DNA of 64,000 bases from Ruminococcus sp. (GCF_016287535.1 NZ_JAEFAJ010000003.1:65817-129816), one strand, 5' to 3'. Shown: positions 43,707 to 52,499, counted from the stretch's first letter. Notes: generated from the sequence alone by a model not told the origin. Numbers and translations: made by a program.

Positions 43707-44750
43707 TCAGATACCGTACTGATTTACATCTTCGTCGGTAATTGTCTTTGCATCAAAGCCCTTTTCATCCATGATAATGGTTTTCTGAGAGAGGGTCTCA
43801 CCTTTTTCGAGCTTTTCGATTACTTCTTTTATATAAGTTGACTGGAACGGATTGCACTGTCCGTCATAGTTCCAGTTTCCTTTTTTAAGTTCTTCAAGCG
43901 CCCACTTGTTGCAGTCGAAGCCTATAACGACTACATCCTTGTCAACGCCGTGTGAGATATTTGCCTTGTCAAGAGCAGCAACCGCTCCCTTTGCCATATC
44001 GTCGTTCTCAGCATAGATAACATTGAACTTCTTATTGGCATCTATAGCGGACTGAACGATCTGCTGCGCCTTTTCAGCATTCCATTCAGCTGTCTGCTGT
44101 GTAACAATGTTCCAGCCGAGCTCCTTGGCTGTTGCATCAAGAGCTCCCGAACGGCCCTTCTGAGCAGCCGTACCCATTACACCCTGGATATGGATAATAT
44201 CGTAGGACTTCAGGTTCTGGGATTTGAGCCAGTCAACCGCCTGCTCACCTTCCTTTGCCATATCCGAAACGATCGAAGCGTCATAGAGGCTCTCGTCAGC
44301 GTCAATGGTACGGTCGAAGAGGATAACCTTTACGCCTGCAGCCTGCGCGTCCTTGAGAACTGAATCCCAGCCTGCAGTATCAGCTGCGGAAAGGAGAAGA
44401 TAATCGACCTCGTCCTGTATGAACTTCTGCGCAAAATTGATCTGATCCTCATTCTTGAGGCTGTACTTGAAAGAAGCGTCAAATCCGTTTTCCTTTGTGA
44501 ATGTAGCCTTCAGGTCATTAACATTAGCTGTACGGTAGCCGGACTCGTTCGGATCGTTATTAATGATGCCTACTTTAATAAGTGAATCGGACGAACCGCC
44601 TTCGTTTTCTGTCTTGTTCGCAGTTGCGGAATTGGACGAGTTTGACGAACTGCCTGAGTTTGACGAACTGTTTGTACCGCCGCAGCCTGCAAACAAAGCT
44701 CCGCACATGATAGTGCTTGCTGCCATTGCAAATATTTTCTTCATTTCCAT
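43707..44750 (-). CDS. Sugar-binding lipoprotein of the ABC importer
   Basis: A 347-residue periplasmic-binding-protein type 1 fold. The lipobox LFAGC near residue 22 is followed by a Ser/Asn-rich tether, then VGIINNDPNESGYRT (first strand), VDYLLLSAADTAGWDSVL, VKVILFDRTIDAD, VIYAENDDMAKGAVAALDKA and VVIGFDCNKWALEELKKG. This resembles YtfQ-like binding proteins. The ATG at 44750 fits the GGAGG site best. It heads the importer and kinase part of the operon, with AraR boxes over its promoter. Confidence 0.92.
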   Translation of the reverse strand: MEMKKIFAMAASTIMCGALFAGCGGTNSSSNSGSSSNSSNSATANKTENEGGSSDSLIKVGIINNDPNESGYRTANVNDLKATFTKENGFDASFKYSLKNEDQINFAQKFIQDEVDYLLLSAADTAGWDSVLKDAQAAGVKVILFDRTIDADESLYDASIVSDMAKEGEQAVDWLKSQNLKSYDIIHIQGVMGTAAQKGRSGALDATAKELGWNIVTQQTAEWNAEKAQQIVQSAIDANKKFNVIYAENDDMAKGAVAALDKANISHGVDKDVVVIGFDCNKWALEELKKGNWNYDGQCNPFQSTYIKEVIEKLEKGETLSQKTIIMDEKGFDAKTITDEDVNQYGI

Positions 44751-44803
44751 AATCAAAATTCCTCCATCTGAACTTATTATGCATTTTAACGTCCCTGGCG
44801 TTA

Positions 44804-44841
44804 ACTTGTACTTACATTATAATCAATTTGTACTTACATTG
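44804..44841 (-). promoter_or_regulatory. Promoter of the sugar importer operon with two AraR boxes
   Basis: Two near-identical 16-bp sites, ACTTGTACTTACATTA (44804-44819) and ATTTGTACTTACATTG (44826-44841), lie 22 bp apart, about two helix turns. Both resemble the Bacillus AraR box ATTTGTACGTACAAAT. A TATAAT (44816-44821, minus strand) overlaps the first; the -35 is weak. An extra inverted repeat TTAACG / CGTTAA lies downstream at 44786-44804. Confidence 0.75.
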
Positions 44842-44898
44842 ATACCGAAAATATTACTCAAAATGTTTATTATTTTTTGAATGTGATGTTAAGAATTT

Positions 44899-45591
44899 TT
44901 ATGGGCATACATTTGCACTGTTCTGGAACTGCCTCGGAGTCTGTCCTGTATACTTCTTGAATATCTGGCTGAAATAGCGGTAATCCCTGAACCCTACATC
45001 ATAAGCGACTTCATATATCATCTTGGACGTACAGCAGAGCAGCTCCCTTGCGTGAGCTATCCTCGCAACTGAAATATATTCGGACAAGTTTTTTCCATAC
45101 TCTTTCTTGAACTGTGCGCTGAGATACGAAGGGCTGAGCCCGACAGCCTCCGCCACGACAAGGAGGGACAGTTCATCATTCATATAGTTTTTGTCTATGT
45201 AGTCCCTTGCCTTGGCAACAATGCTCCTGCTGCTCTCTTTTGCCGATTCTATGCGCCATCTTATGCAGTCGTGAACGATCTTGTGAAGGAACTTCATAGT
45301 ATCATCAGCTGTCATAAGGTCTGATCCGATATCGTCAGCCGTCCCGAAATGGCCGAAGAATTTCTCATTGCTTATGCCTATCTTGCGTGCAAATGAATGA
45401 GCCGCCACATATATGTCCATACAAACATACAGCCTTATCATCAGCGACCTGATCCTTGAATATTCGACCTCATTAAGAATGGAATCAAGAGTATCGTCAC
45501 AGCTTTCAAGGCTCCCGCTCTGTAAAAGCTCTTCGATCTTCTTGATGTCAAGACGTTTAACGTCCTGCACCGTCTCTTTTTTGTCAATCAT
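44899..45591 (-). CDS. AraC family transcriptional regulator
   Basis: The last 100 of 230 residues form the AraC double helix-turn-helix: LVVAEAVGLSPSYLSAQFKK and IYEVAYDVGFRDYRYFSQIF with the ending KKYTGQTPRQFQ. The first 120 residues are helical and match no sugar-binding cupin or receiver domain that I can see. It looks like the C-terminal part of a YesN-type regulator lacking the receiver. Position between araR and the importer makes it a local activator candidate. An AraR-like box lies 39-54 bp before its start. Confidence 0.87.
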   Translation of the reverse strand: MIDKKETVQDVKRLDIKKIEELLQSGSLESCDDTLDSILNEVEYSRIRSLMIRLYVCMDIYVAAHSFARKIGISNEKFFGHFGTADDIGSDLMTADDTMKFLHKIVHDCIRWRIESAKESSRSIVAKARDYIDKNYMNDELSLLVVAEAVGLSPSYLSAQFKKEYGKNLSEYISVARIAHARELLCCTSKMIYEVAYDVGFRDYRYFSQIFKKYTGQTPRQFQNSANVCP

Positions 45592-45629
45592 AGATAATAC
45601 CCCTCAGTCCTTTGCTTGCATTTTTTTCA

Positions 45630-45645
45630 ATTTGTATTTACATAT
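45630..45645 (-). promoter_or_regulatory. AraR-like box before the AraC-type gene
   Basis: ATTTGTATTTACATAT matches the Bacillus AraR box at 13 of 16 positions and overlaps the end of araR. Confidence 0.6.
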
Positions 45646-46729
45646 TTTTTATTTTTCTCACTGACTCACGTACTTTAAGTTCCGGGGTAAAGATTATATC
45701 TCCTTCGTTGTCTGAAAAAGAGCTTATCTTGTCTATCAGCTTTTCAGCAACTGCCTCACCGAGCCTTCTCTGCGGATGGGCAACAGTTGTAAGCGGAACA
45801 TCACAGATAGAAGCATATTTTGAATCGTCCACACCCACTACAGACAGATCGCCAGGCACGGATATATCGTGTTCCTTGCAGAACTGAAGCAGCTTTATAG
45901 CGATATTGTCATTATAGCAGACAACCGCCGTCGTTTCACCGAGAAGCTCAAGCAGTCTGTTCTCGCCGGATGTAAAAATCAAATTCTTATCAGCGGTAGC
46001 AAACCAAAGTACATTGTCCTCTGCGTTTTTCAGTCCGTGCGCAATGCAGCTCTTTGTGAAACCGCAGTACCTCTTATGTCCCTGTATATCGTCAAGTGCG
46101 AATATTCCTGCGATCTTTCTGTGGCCGCAGTCAAATATATAATCAGCCGCGACTCTTCCGGCTGCTTCATCGTCCATTGCAACGCACGGATAATCCGACC
46201 ACGGATACTTTGCATTGAAGAATACCACCGGGATATTATTCCGTCTGAGTTCATCATAAAGCTCCATATTCGGATTCGGCAGGGCACTCTTTGAAGGTTC
46301 GACGATAAGTCCCTGAACTCCTCCGGATATCATGCTCTGAAGCGCCTGCTGTTCTTCTGCCACCTTATTATGTGTTATGGCCAGCTGCATCGAAAAGCCC
46401 GAATCATTAAGGACGCTTTCGATACCAGTAACTATCTGCGGGAAAATATAATCAGTAAAATATGTCGATATAACACCTATGTTCCTTGTCTGTACTGTCG
46501 GTACAGGCTGTGTGAAACCTGACGAAATAAATGCGCCGCTGCCGCGTACCCTGCTTATAACATTCTCGTTTTCAAGGCACATCAGAGCCTGTCTTACAGT
46601 CTGTCTGCTAACATTGTGTATTTCGCAAAGCTCCTTTTCCGTAAGAAAACGGTCCTTGGGCTTCAGTCCTTTTGACGCAATATAGTTCTTTGCCCACTCA
46701 ACGATAGTAATATATTTATAATCTTCCAT
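45638..46729 (-). CDS. araR: Arabinose operon repressor, AraR type (GntR HTH + LacI-like sensor)
   Basis: The 363 residues join a GntR winged helix (about 1-75: LTEKELCEIHNVSRQTVRQA, then RVRGSGAFI) to a LacI/GalR-type sugar-binding domain (about 85-360: IGVISTYFTDYIFPQIVTGIE, given in part, CVAMDDEAAGRVAADYIFD and VVGVDDSKYASICDVPLTTV). This chimeric layout is that of AraR, which releases DNA on binding L-arabinose. Three AraR-like boxes overlap or precede its own promoter, so autoregulation is expected. GGGAGG precedes the ATG. Confidence 0.92.
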   Translation of the reverse strand: MEDYKYITIVEWAKNYIASKGLKPKDRFLTEKELCEIHNVSRQTVRQALMCLENENVISRVRGSGAFISSGFTQPVPTVQTRNIGVISTYFTDYIFPQIVTGIESVLNDSGFSMQLAITHNKVAEEQQALQSMISGGVQGLIVEPSKSALPNPNMELYDELRRNNIPVVFFNAKYPWSDYPCVAMDDEAAGRVAADYIFDCGHRKIAGIFALDDIQGHKRYCGFTKSCIAHGLKNAEDNVLWFATADKNLIFTSGENRLLELLGETTAVVCYNDNIAIKLLQFCKEHDISVPGDLSVVGVDDSKYASICDVPLTTVAHPQRRLGEAVAEKLIDKISSFSDNEGDIIFTPELKVRESVRKIKNM

Positions 46730-46767
46730 AATATCCTCCCAAACCGATAAGTACCGGATTTTTCTTT

Positions 46768-46837
46768 ATGATAACATAAATAATAAGATTTGTAAATACA
46801 ACTTTAGATCTGTACTTAAAAATTTGTACGCACACAC
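46768..46837 (-). promoter_or_regulatory. araR promoter with three AraR-like boxes
   Basis: TTTACA (46791-46796) and TATCAT (46768-46773) are 17 bp apart on the minus strand. AraR-like sites: ATTTGTAAATACAACT (46788-46803, over the -35), ATCTGTACTTAAAAAT (46808-46823) and ATTTGTACGCACACAC (46822-46837). Confidence 0.72.
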
Positions 46838-46961
46838 AATATTTTATTCCGCTGATTGTGCATTTTTACAACATTCTTTAATTGATAAAATGAATTACGC
46901 AGATCCGTACAGTATACAGCCGTTTCCCGTAACAAGCTCAAAAAAGTTAACAAAATGTTCC

Positions 46962-46990
46962 TTGAAAGATATTTTATAATATGCTATAAT
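46962..46990 (+). promoter_or_regulatory. Promoter of the GGDEF gene
   Basis: TTGAAA and TATAAT with 17 bp spacing. Confidence 0.75.
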
Positions 46991-47044
46991 ATCAAAAATG
47001 CATGATATGTATTTGGATTATATATGGACTGAGAGGTAATTAAT

Positions 47045-48460
47045 ATGGATTTCCGTGAATATCTGGACAAGTGCGATTCTGTGACCTGCATAATGTCAGT
47101 TGAGAAGAAACCGGACGGCAGCTATGGCGACATCAGGATAGTTGACGGAAACAAAGCATATATCGACTCGATAGAGCGCAACGACGACGCTGTGACCGAT
47201 GTTGCAAAGGAGAAGGTTTTTGTTCCGAATTCCCTTTACACCAAGTATTTCCCCTATGATATGAATTTCGAGAACTACTGCTACAAGTCAGCGGTAAAAA
47301 AAGAGGTTCTACACGCCTACGTACACCCTGAACGCTTTGATATATGGTTCAATTTATTCTTCATGCCGGTAACGAGCGACGATGAGAATATAGGCTACTG
47401 CACCTATACCTATACAGCTTCCAGGGAACCGAATTCCGAGCTTATGTCGAACACCTCCCTTGAGATCGCTTCAAATGTTCTGCAGGCTTGTATAAAGCTC
47501 TACAGCGGCTCTGATTTCCAGACCTCCATTGATGAGGTGGTTGCTCATATCAGAAAGATAAGTAATGCCAACCGCTGCGTACTCCTGCTCACGGATTTCA
47601 GCGCCGGAATGTGCCGGCTCCTTAGCGACAATCACGTTATTGAGGGTTCAAAGGGCTCGATAGATAAGATCGTAACGGGAGCATTCTTTGATATAGTTTC
47701 AACATGGCCTGCGACCATTGACGGAAGCGACTGCCTGATAATCAAGGACGAAAAGGACATGGAGATACTCAGGGCAAGGAATCCGGTATGGTATGAATCA
47801 CTGAAGCAGTATGACGTAAATACCCTCGTGCTTTTCCCGATCAACTACGGCGGTGAGACAAAGGGCTATATCTGGGCTACCGATTTCGACGTTGAAAACA
47901 CTATCAAGATCAAGGATATACTTGAATCCACAACATATTTCATCGCCTACGCCATTGCGAACTACCAGCTACTCAACCGTCTTGAGATAATGAGCACTAT
48001 CGATCTCCTCACAGGTATAAAGAACCGCAACGCCATGAACAACTACGTTAACGCTCTCGTTGAAGGCAAGAAAAAATATCCCGAAAACCTTCGCGTTGTC
48101 TTTGCAGACCTCAACGGTCTGAAACAGGTCAACGACAACAGCGGTCATATCGCAGGCGACCTTCTCCTGAAGAATGCTGCTCTTATACTTCAGGACACCT
48201 TTATCGGACAGGACGTCTACCGTGCAGGCGGCGACGAGTTCACTGTTTTCGTATCAGGCATGAGCGATGAGGAATTTGAACAGAAGATCGCAAGGCTCCG
48301 CAACTATGCCGATAACGCCGAGGGCGTGAGCTTTGCTGTTGGATACTGCTGCGATGAGGGCAGGAATGACATCAGGAATACCATGAGCCTTGCGGATGAA
48401 AGAATGTACGCAGACAAGGAAGCATACTATCAACGCTTCCCGGAACGCAGACATAAATAA
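47045..48460 (+). CDS. GGDEF domain protein, probable diguanylate cyclase
   Basis: The 471-residue protein has an N-terminal PAS-like region (about 1-130), a GAF-like domain (about 140-300) and a C-terminal GGDEF domain (about 310-470). The active loop AGGDEF is intact, with FADLNGLKQVNDNSGHIAGD carrying the metal and guanine sites. It should make cyclic di-GMP. The inhibitory RxxD site five residues before the loop is not present (GQDVYRAGGDEF). No membrane helix, so cytoplasmic. Single gene with promoter and terminator. Confidence 0.93.
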   Translation: MDFREYLDKCDSVTCIMSVEKKPDGSYGDIRIVDGNKAYIDSIERNDDAVTDVAKEKVFVPNSLYTKYFPYDMNFENYCYKSAVKKEVLHAYVHPERFDIWFNLFFMPVTSDDENIGYCTYTYTASREPNSELMSNTSLEIASNVLQACIKLYSGSDFQTSIDEVVAHIRKISNANRCVLLLTDFSAGMCRLLSDNHVIEGSKGSIDKIVTGAFFDIVSTWPATIDGSDCLIIKDEKDMEILRARNPVWYESLKQYDVNTLVLFPINYGGETKGYIWATDFDVENTIKIKDILESTTYFIAYAIANYQLLNRLEIMSTIDLLTGIKNRNAMNNYVNALVEGKKKYPENLRVVFADLNGLKQVNDNSGHIAGDLLLKNAALILQDTFIGQDVYRAGGDEFTVFVSGMSDEEFEQKIARLRNYADNAEGVSFAVGYCCDEGRNDIRNTMSLADERMYADKEAYYQRFPERRHK

Positions 48461-48476
48461 CCTTACTCATAAAAAT

Positions 48477-48512
48477 ATCCCGGAGCTGAATATCATCTCT
48501 CCGGGATTTTTT
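48477..48512 (+). terminator. Terminator of the GGDEF gene
   Basis: Nine-pair stem ATCCCGGAG / CTCCGGGAT, 13-base loop, five or more T. Confidence 0.9.
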
Positions 48513-48553
48513 ATGCACAGACCGTTCGGAAATAATAAAACGCTTCCCCTTGT

Positions 48554-48582
48554 TTGACATATAATTGATTTGATGTTATAAT
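48554..48582 (+). promoter_or_regulatory. Consensus promoter of the metallophosphoesterase gene
   Basis: Perfect TTGACA and TATAAT with 17 bp spacing. Transcription would begin near 48589, which puts an in-frame ATG at 48587 outside the transcript. Confidence 0.88.
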
Positions 48583-48616
48583 ACTGATGTTCCGAAATTT
48601 TACGGAGGTGACACTT

Positions 48617-50590
48617 ATCAATAAATATTACAAAATCCCTCAACTGCTTGCGGCAGTCTCGACAGTTCTTATAATCAGTTTTTCTGCCGCCGATGTTTAC
48701 GGAGCAGCTGAGGACTTTACAGAAACTGTTCCGCCTACTTCCGCAAACGGTATAATTACACTCGACAACGGTCAGCAGTGGTTCAAAGCCACAGAACTTG
48801 AAAACGGCAGGGACTACCTCATTACCGTCAGCCGCCCTGACGGCAGCAGCGCTATGCTCACAGCTGATGACCGTATCAGCGCCGAATATATCTGGCACTT
48901 CGCAGAGGAGAAAATGGTCACAAGCACCGCTACTCATTATAATGAACTTTATACTGATACCCACCGTCTCTGCTGCCATGAAGGAGACCTTTATCTGACT
49001 CAGGGTTGGTGGAACTCAGGCGATCAGACGTGGAATTTCGACGGCAGCAGACTTTTCTACAACGACGACGGAAAGATAACATACCTTTCTTACTCGGCTG
49101 CTGACGATGTACACTTCGGCTGTACGTACAACGCTTCGGAAGCTGCTCAGGTAAACATATACACAAGCGGAAAAGAGCTTGCAAGGTGTATAAAAACTCA
49201 GCCCTGTGCAGACAGCTTCGTCATAGAAGGGAGCGGTTATGCGGCTCCGGAATTCTCGGTAGAGCTCCTTGATGATTCACTGATAACCGACAGCGTAAGG
49301 TGGTTCACGGACGGTGAAGAAAAAGACGGAAACGGACTTTCATTCACTGCCGGAGACCTTGCGGGAAAAGCTGCCGGAGTCCACAGGGTAAGCTGTATTG
49401 TCGAAGCACATGACAGTGAAGACCACTACTACCGCGAGAAGTCTCAGGACGCGGTCTTTGTTATCACAAAGGGCATAGTCCCCGATTCCTTCATAACCTT
49501 TTCCGATGTACATGAGCAGTACGACCTTATAGGCAAAGCAATAGAGGAAGTTCTTGACCGCACCGGCGGTTATATACCGTCACTGGTGATATGTACCGGC
49601 GACATGATAAACGGTCCGACTATGGATCACGATACTATGGCGAACAGGTATCTGCCGCGCCTGAAGCCTTATCTCGGCGGACTTGATACCGTATTCGTTG
49701 CAGGCAACCACGATTCCGGCTCCGCTGTATCCGAATGGTCAGTCGCCGCCGGGCTCGGTGCTGACGAAAGCTTTTCGGACGGCTGCGGTGTCATCTTCCG
49801 CGGAAGCTCTGCGGAAGTCGCAGAAAACGGCACTAACAGCACAGCTGCCGGAAACGTGATAGTCTACGGAATCAATTACGATACGATAAACACTGAATCC
49901 GGCGCTCTGACAGTACAGGATTACAACTGTATCAGAGATCAGATAGAGAGCTTTCTAAGCGATACAGCAAAGGATTATCACGGCGAGCTGATAGTTTTCT
50001 CTGCCCATGCCGGTCTGCACGTACTCGGCGTACAGCCTCAGAGCGTTAATCTCAGCGGCTATACCGTCGGCAGCTGGACAGGCGCAAACGCTTATAATGT
50101 TGACCATTCCTATGAGTTGGCAGCGCTTATAAACTCGTATGCCGAAAAGTATAAAATGAACATAATTTACCTCTTCGGTCACGATCATTCCCGTGGAGAA
50201 AGGGAATTCATACTCACCGAAGGAGATGTCCTCATCTCCGCAACAGAGTCAGCATATAAAGAAACCAAAAGCCTGCCGCTGAAATTCACATATGCTCATT
50301 CGGGATATCTTTCAACAACTATAGGCATAGCTGACGCACATTACAGTTTTATTTACAAAAGCGGCAGCAAACTCGTTTACGAGCTGCTGCGTATAAATGA
50401 GCCTGACTTCATTAAGCAGAAGGAGATCAGTCTCAAAGCCGCAGCTCCTGCTGCTGCATCTGCCTCATCCGCAGTCGCAGCAACTGTACAAAGCACCGAA
50501 AGTCCCAAGACCTCAGGAAAAATAAACTTAATGCCTGTTCTGCTGGTTTCGGCAGGATTGTTTCTGATTAGCAGCAGGCGGAAAAACTGA
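48617..50590 (+). CDS. Secreted metallophosphoesterase with C-terminal membrane anchor; probable AUC start
   Basis: The enzyme has a signal peptide, a beta-rich N-terminal part (to about 280), a calcineurin-like domain (FSDVHEQ, CTGDMING, VAGNHDSG, FGHDHSRG: the metal ligands) and an Ala/Ser-rich linker before SPKTSG, a hydrophobic helix and RRKN. The ending looks like a cell-surface anchor. The start is odd. The GGAGG at 48604-48608 is eight bases before ATC (48617-48619), then AAT AAA TAT. The in-frame ATG at 48587 lies at the transcription start, and GTG 48608 overlaps the ribosome site. So AUC, or an ATG lost by mutation, is the best reading. Confidence 0.85.
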   Translation: MNKYYKIPQLLAAVSTVLIISFSAADVYGAAEDFTETVPPTSANGIITLDNGQQWFKATELENGRDYLITVSRPDGSSAMLTADDRISAEYIWHFAEEKMVTSTATHYNELYTDTHRLCCHEGDLYLTQGWWNSGDQTWNFDGSRLFYNDDGKITYLSYSAADDVHFGCTYNASEAAQVNIYTSGKELARCIKTQPCADSFVIEGSGYAAPEFSVELLDDSLITDSVRWFTDGEEKDGNGLSFTAGDLAGKAAGVHRVSCIVEAHDSEDHYYREKSQDAVFVITKGIVPDSFITFSDVHEQYDLIGKAIEEVLDRTGGYIPSLVICTGDMINGPTMDHDTMANRYLPRLKPYLGGLDTVFVAGNHDSGSAVSEWSVAAGLGADESFSDGCGVIFRGSSAEVAENGTNSTAAGNVIVYGINYDTINTESGALTVQDYNCIRDQIESFLSDTAKDYHGELIVFSAHAGLHVLGVQPQSVNLSGYTVGSWTGANAYNVDHSYELAALINSYAEKYKMNIIYLFGHDHSRGEREFILTEGDVLISATESAYKETKSLPLKFTYAHSGYLSTTIGIADAHYSFIYKSGSKLVYELLRINEPDFIKQKEISLKAAAPAAASASSAVAATVQSTESPKTSGKINLMPVLLVSAGLFLISSRRKN

Positions 50591-50597
50591 ATCTTAT

Positions 50598-50625
50598 AAA
50601 AAAGCTGCGTTTTACGCAGCTTTTT
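50598..50625. terminator. Bidirectional terminator
   Basis: Nine-pair stem AAGCTGCGT / ACGCAGCTT with a 3-base loop, A run before and T run after, between convergent genes. Confidence 0.92.
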
Positions 50626-50629
50626 CCTT

Positions 50630-52156
50630 TCATATTTCAATTGTTCCGGTCGCCGTTCTCTCACGGAAACAGGTATCATGCTCTACAAAAAGCATTGTAG
50701 GCTTATATTCAAGCAGCAGCTTTTCTATCTGCATACGTGAAAAAATATCGATATAGTTCAGCGGCTCGTCCCATATATAAATATGCGCCGGTGTAAGAAG
50801 ACTTGCAGCTATCAGTATCTTCTTTTTCTGTCCTTCGGAAAGCTCGGAAATATCCTTTGCAAACTGTCCGCGTTCAAAGCCGAGCTGTCTGAGGATCGTG
50901 CAGAACATACTCAGCTCCGTCCCTACCGAATCAGAAAAATCCCGTATGCTGCCCCTGAGCGTTGAAGTATCCTGATCCACATATGAGACAACAAGTCCCG
51001 GTGCGACATTGCATATGCCATTTCTGACTATTCCTTCCCCCCGTACAGTATCTCCGGATTCAGCAAGCAAAGCCTTTATAAGCGTGGACTTGCCGCAGCC
51101 GTTCGAGCCGCTCAGAGCAATACGGTCACCTTTTTTCACAGTAAATGTCAGTCCGGAAAGAACATCTTTTTCCGCTCCTTCATATCTCAGACTGAGATCC
51201 CTTACATTTATGAGAGTGTTACTGTGATGTACGAGCTGAATGAGCTTCAGCTCCGGAGTGCGCTCGATATCGCTGAGAAGTCCCTCCTTCTTCTCTATCT
51301 CCCTGCCTATCCGCTTTTCGATATTCTTCACTCTGCTCTGCATTTTCTTCGTCTTTGCGCCGATGAACGAACGGGTGCTTATACTCCTGTCGTTTTCCTT
51401 TATGGGGTCAAAGCCTATCTTGGACCTCTCGCTTTTGTCAGCCCACTCTGACGTTCTCCTCACAGCCTGTCTCAGTTTTTTTATCTCCTTTTTATGCTTT
51501 TCGTTCTCTGCAAGCGCAAACTGATCCTTGTGCTGCTTGTTTTCCCACCAGCTTGAAAAGTTTCCGCTCTGCACCTCTATGCTCTTCCTGTTGAGCACGA
51601 GCACATGATCCGTGCAGGCGTCAAGAAGATCGCGGTCGTGGGATACAAGTATGAATCCGCTCTTGGAAGCGAGATATCTCTTCACAGCTTCACGCGCATT
51701 CCTGTCAAGGTGATTGGTTGGCTCGTCTATGAGAAGGAACTCGTTCTCTCCCGAAAACAGCACAGCCAGCAGCACCTTGGTACGCTCACCGTGACTGAGT
51801 GTGCAGAATGGTCTGTAAATAAGCTCCGCAGTTTCATCAAGCTGACCAAGCTCGCATACAACTCTCCACTCCTCACAGCCGCTCTTTATATCTTCGAGAA
51901 ATTCGTATGCAGGCAGAGCAGACTGCTCCCCGGTAAGCTTATACGGAAAATACTCAAATCTTACAGACACATCTATCGAACCGCTGTACTGATATTTTCC
52001 CATAAGCAGATTCAAAAAGGTCGTCTTTCCCTTTCCGTTCCTTCCTATAAAGCCCAGCTTCCATGAAGTATCTATGGAAAAGGACACATTCTCAAAAACA
52101 TTGTCAAAACTTCCCTCATAACCGAATGTAAGGGAATTCACACTTATCTGTGACAT
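50630..52156 (-). CDS. ABC-F ribosomal protection protein, Lsa type
   Basis: ABC-F proteins bind the ribosomal E site and displace antibiotics such as lincosamides, pleuromutilins and streptogramin A. The 508 residues hold two ABC domains: Walker A GRNGKGKTT (about 38) and GSNGCGKST (about 340), signatures LSHGERTK and LSEGQKKK, Walker B LLIDEPTNHLD and IWDEPLNYID. The WDEPLNYID form and the opening with SLTFGYEGSFDNVFENVSF are typical of the Lsa/Vml branch. A Lys-rich interdomain linker lies near 215-305. No membrane domain. The ATG seven bases after GGAGG is chosen. The long leader with a terminator suggests induction by antibiotics. Confidence 0.92.
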   Translation of the reverse strand: MSQISVNSLTFGYEGSFDNVFENVSFSIDTSWKLGFIGRNGKGKTTFLNLLMGKYQYSGSIDVSVRFEYFPYKLTGEQSALPAYEFLEDIKSGCEEWRVVCELGQLDETAELIYRPFCTLSHGERTKVLLAVLFSGENEFLLIDEPTNHLDRNAREAVKRYLASKSGFILVSHDRDLLDACTDHVLVLNRKSIEVQSGNFSSWWENKQHKDQFALAENEKHKKEIKKLRQAVRRTSEWADKSERSKIGFDPIKENDRSISTRSFIGAKTKKMQSRVKNIEKRIGREIEKKEGLLSDIERTPELKLIQLVHHSNTLINVRDLSLRYEGAEKDVLSGLTFTVKKGDRIALSGSNGCGKSTLIKALLAESGDTVRGEGIVRNGICNVAPGLVVSYVDQDTSTLRGSIRDFSDSVGTELSMFCTILRQLGFERGQFAKDISELSEGQKKKILIAASLLTPAHIYIWDEPLNYIDIFSRMQIEKLLLEYKPTMLFVEHDTCFRERTATGTIEI

Positions 52157-52180
52157 ATTCATTCCTCCTTCCGGGGTCAG

Positions 52181-52399
52181 AAAAAGGGCCCCTTTGCTGC
52201 CAAAAGGACCCATTACGCACTTATAACCTCACGAAAAAACAGATGACGCACCTGTAAAGCCATCACCCTGCAATATATAAAAGCAAAAAGAGGTTATGAG
52301 AACATAATCCACTTTTGGCAACATGACAAGACAGTATGCCTGAAAATATCACACTGTCAGAATAATATTCATGTGTTCAAAAGCGAATTATCTTTTCAT
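52181..52399 (-). promoter_or_regulatory. Attenuator-like leader of the ABC-F gene
   Basis: On the mRNA, in order: a three-codon frame M-K-R-stop (52388-52399) with GAGG seven bases upstream; a longer 31-codon frame (52229-52324) without a clear ribosome site; complementary arms ATAACCTC / GAGGTTAT (52290-52297 and 52223-52230); then an intrinsic terminator, an 11-pair stem (52186-52211) followed by five T, only 30 nt before the CDS. This is the layout of translation-coupled attenuators that control ABC-F genes. Confidence 0.7.
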
Positions 52400-52430
52400 C
52401 CTCACACCTCTTTCGGAAAATTCTGTATGT

Positions 52431-52459
52431 ATTATAACACACCCCGCATTATTTGTCAA
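52431..52459 (-). promoter_or_regulatory. Consensus promoter of the ABC-F gene
   Basis: Perfect TTGACA and TATAAT with 17 bp spacing on the minus strand. Confidence 0.9.
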
Positions 52460-52461
52460 CA

Positions 52462-52489
52462 GAAAAATGCCGCAGACAAGCTGCGGCAT
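52462..52489 (-). terminator. Terminator of the serine hydrolase operon
   Basis: Nine-pair stem ATGCCGCAG / CTGCGGCAT with a 5-base loop and TTTTTC on the minus strand. Confidence 0.92.
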
Positions 52490-52499
52490 CAGGTATATA

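Noticed and set aside
48587..48589. ATG as start codon of the metallophosphoesterase
   Set aside because: It lies five bases after the TATAAT, at the expected transcription start, without a ribosome site.
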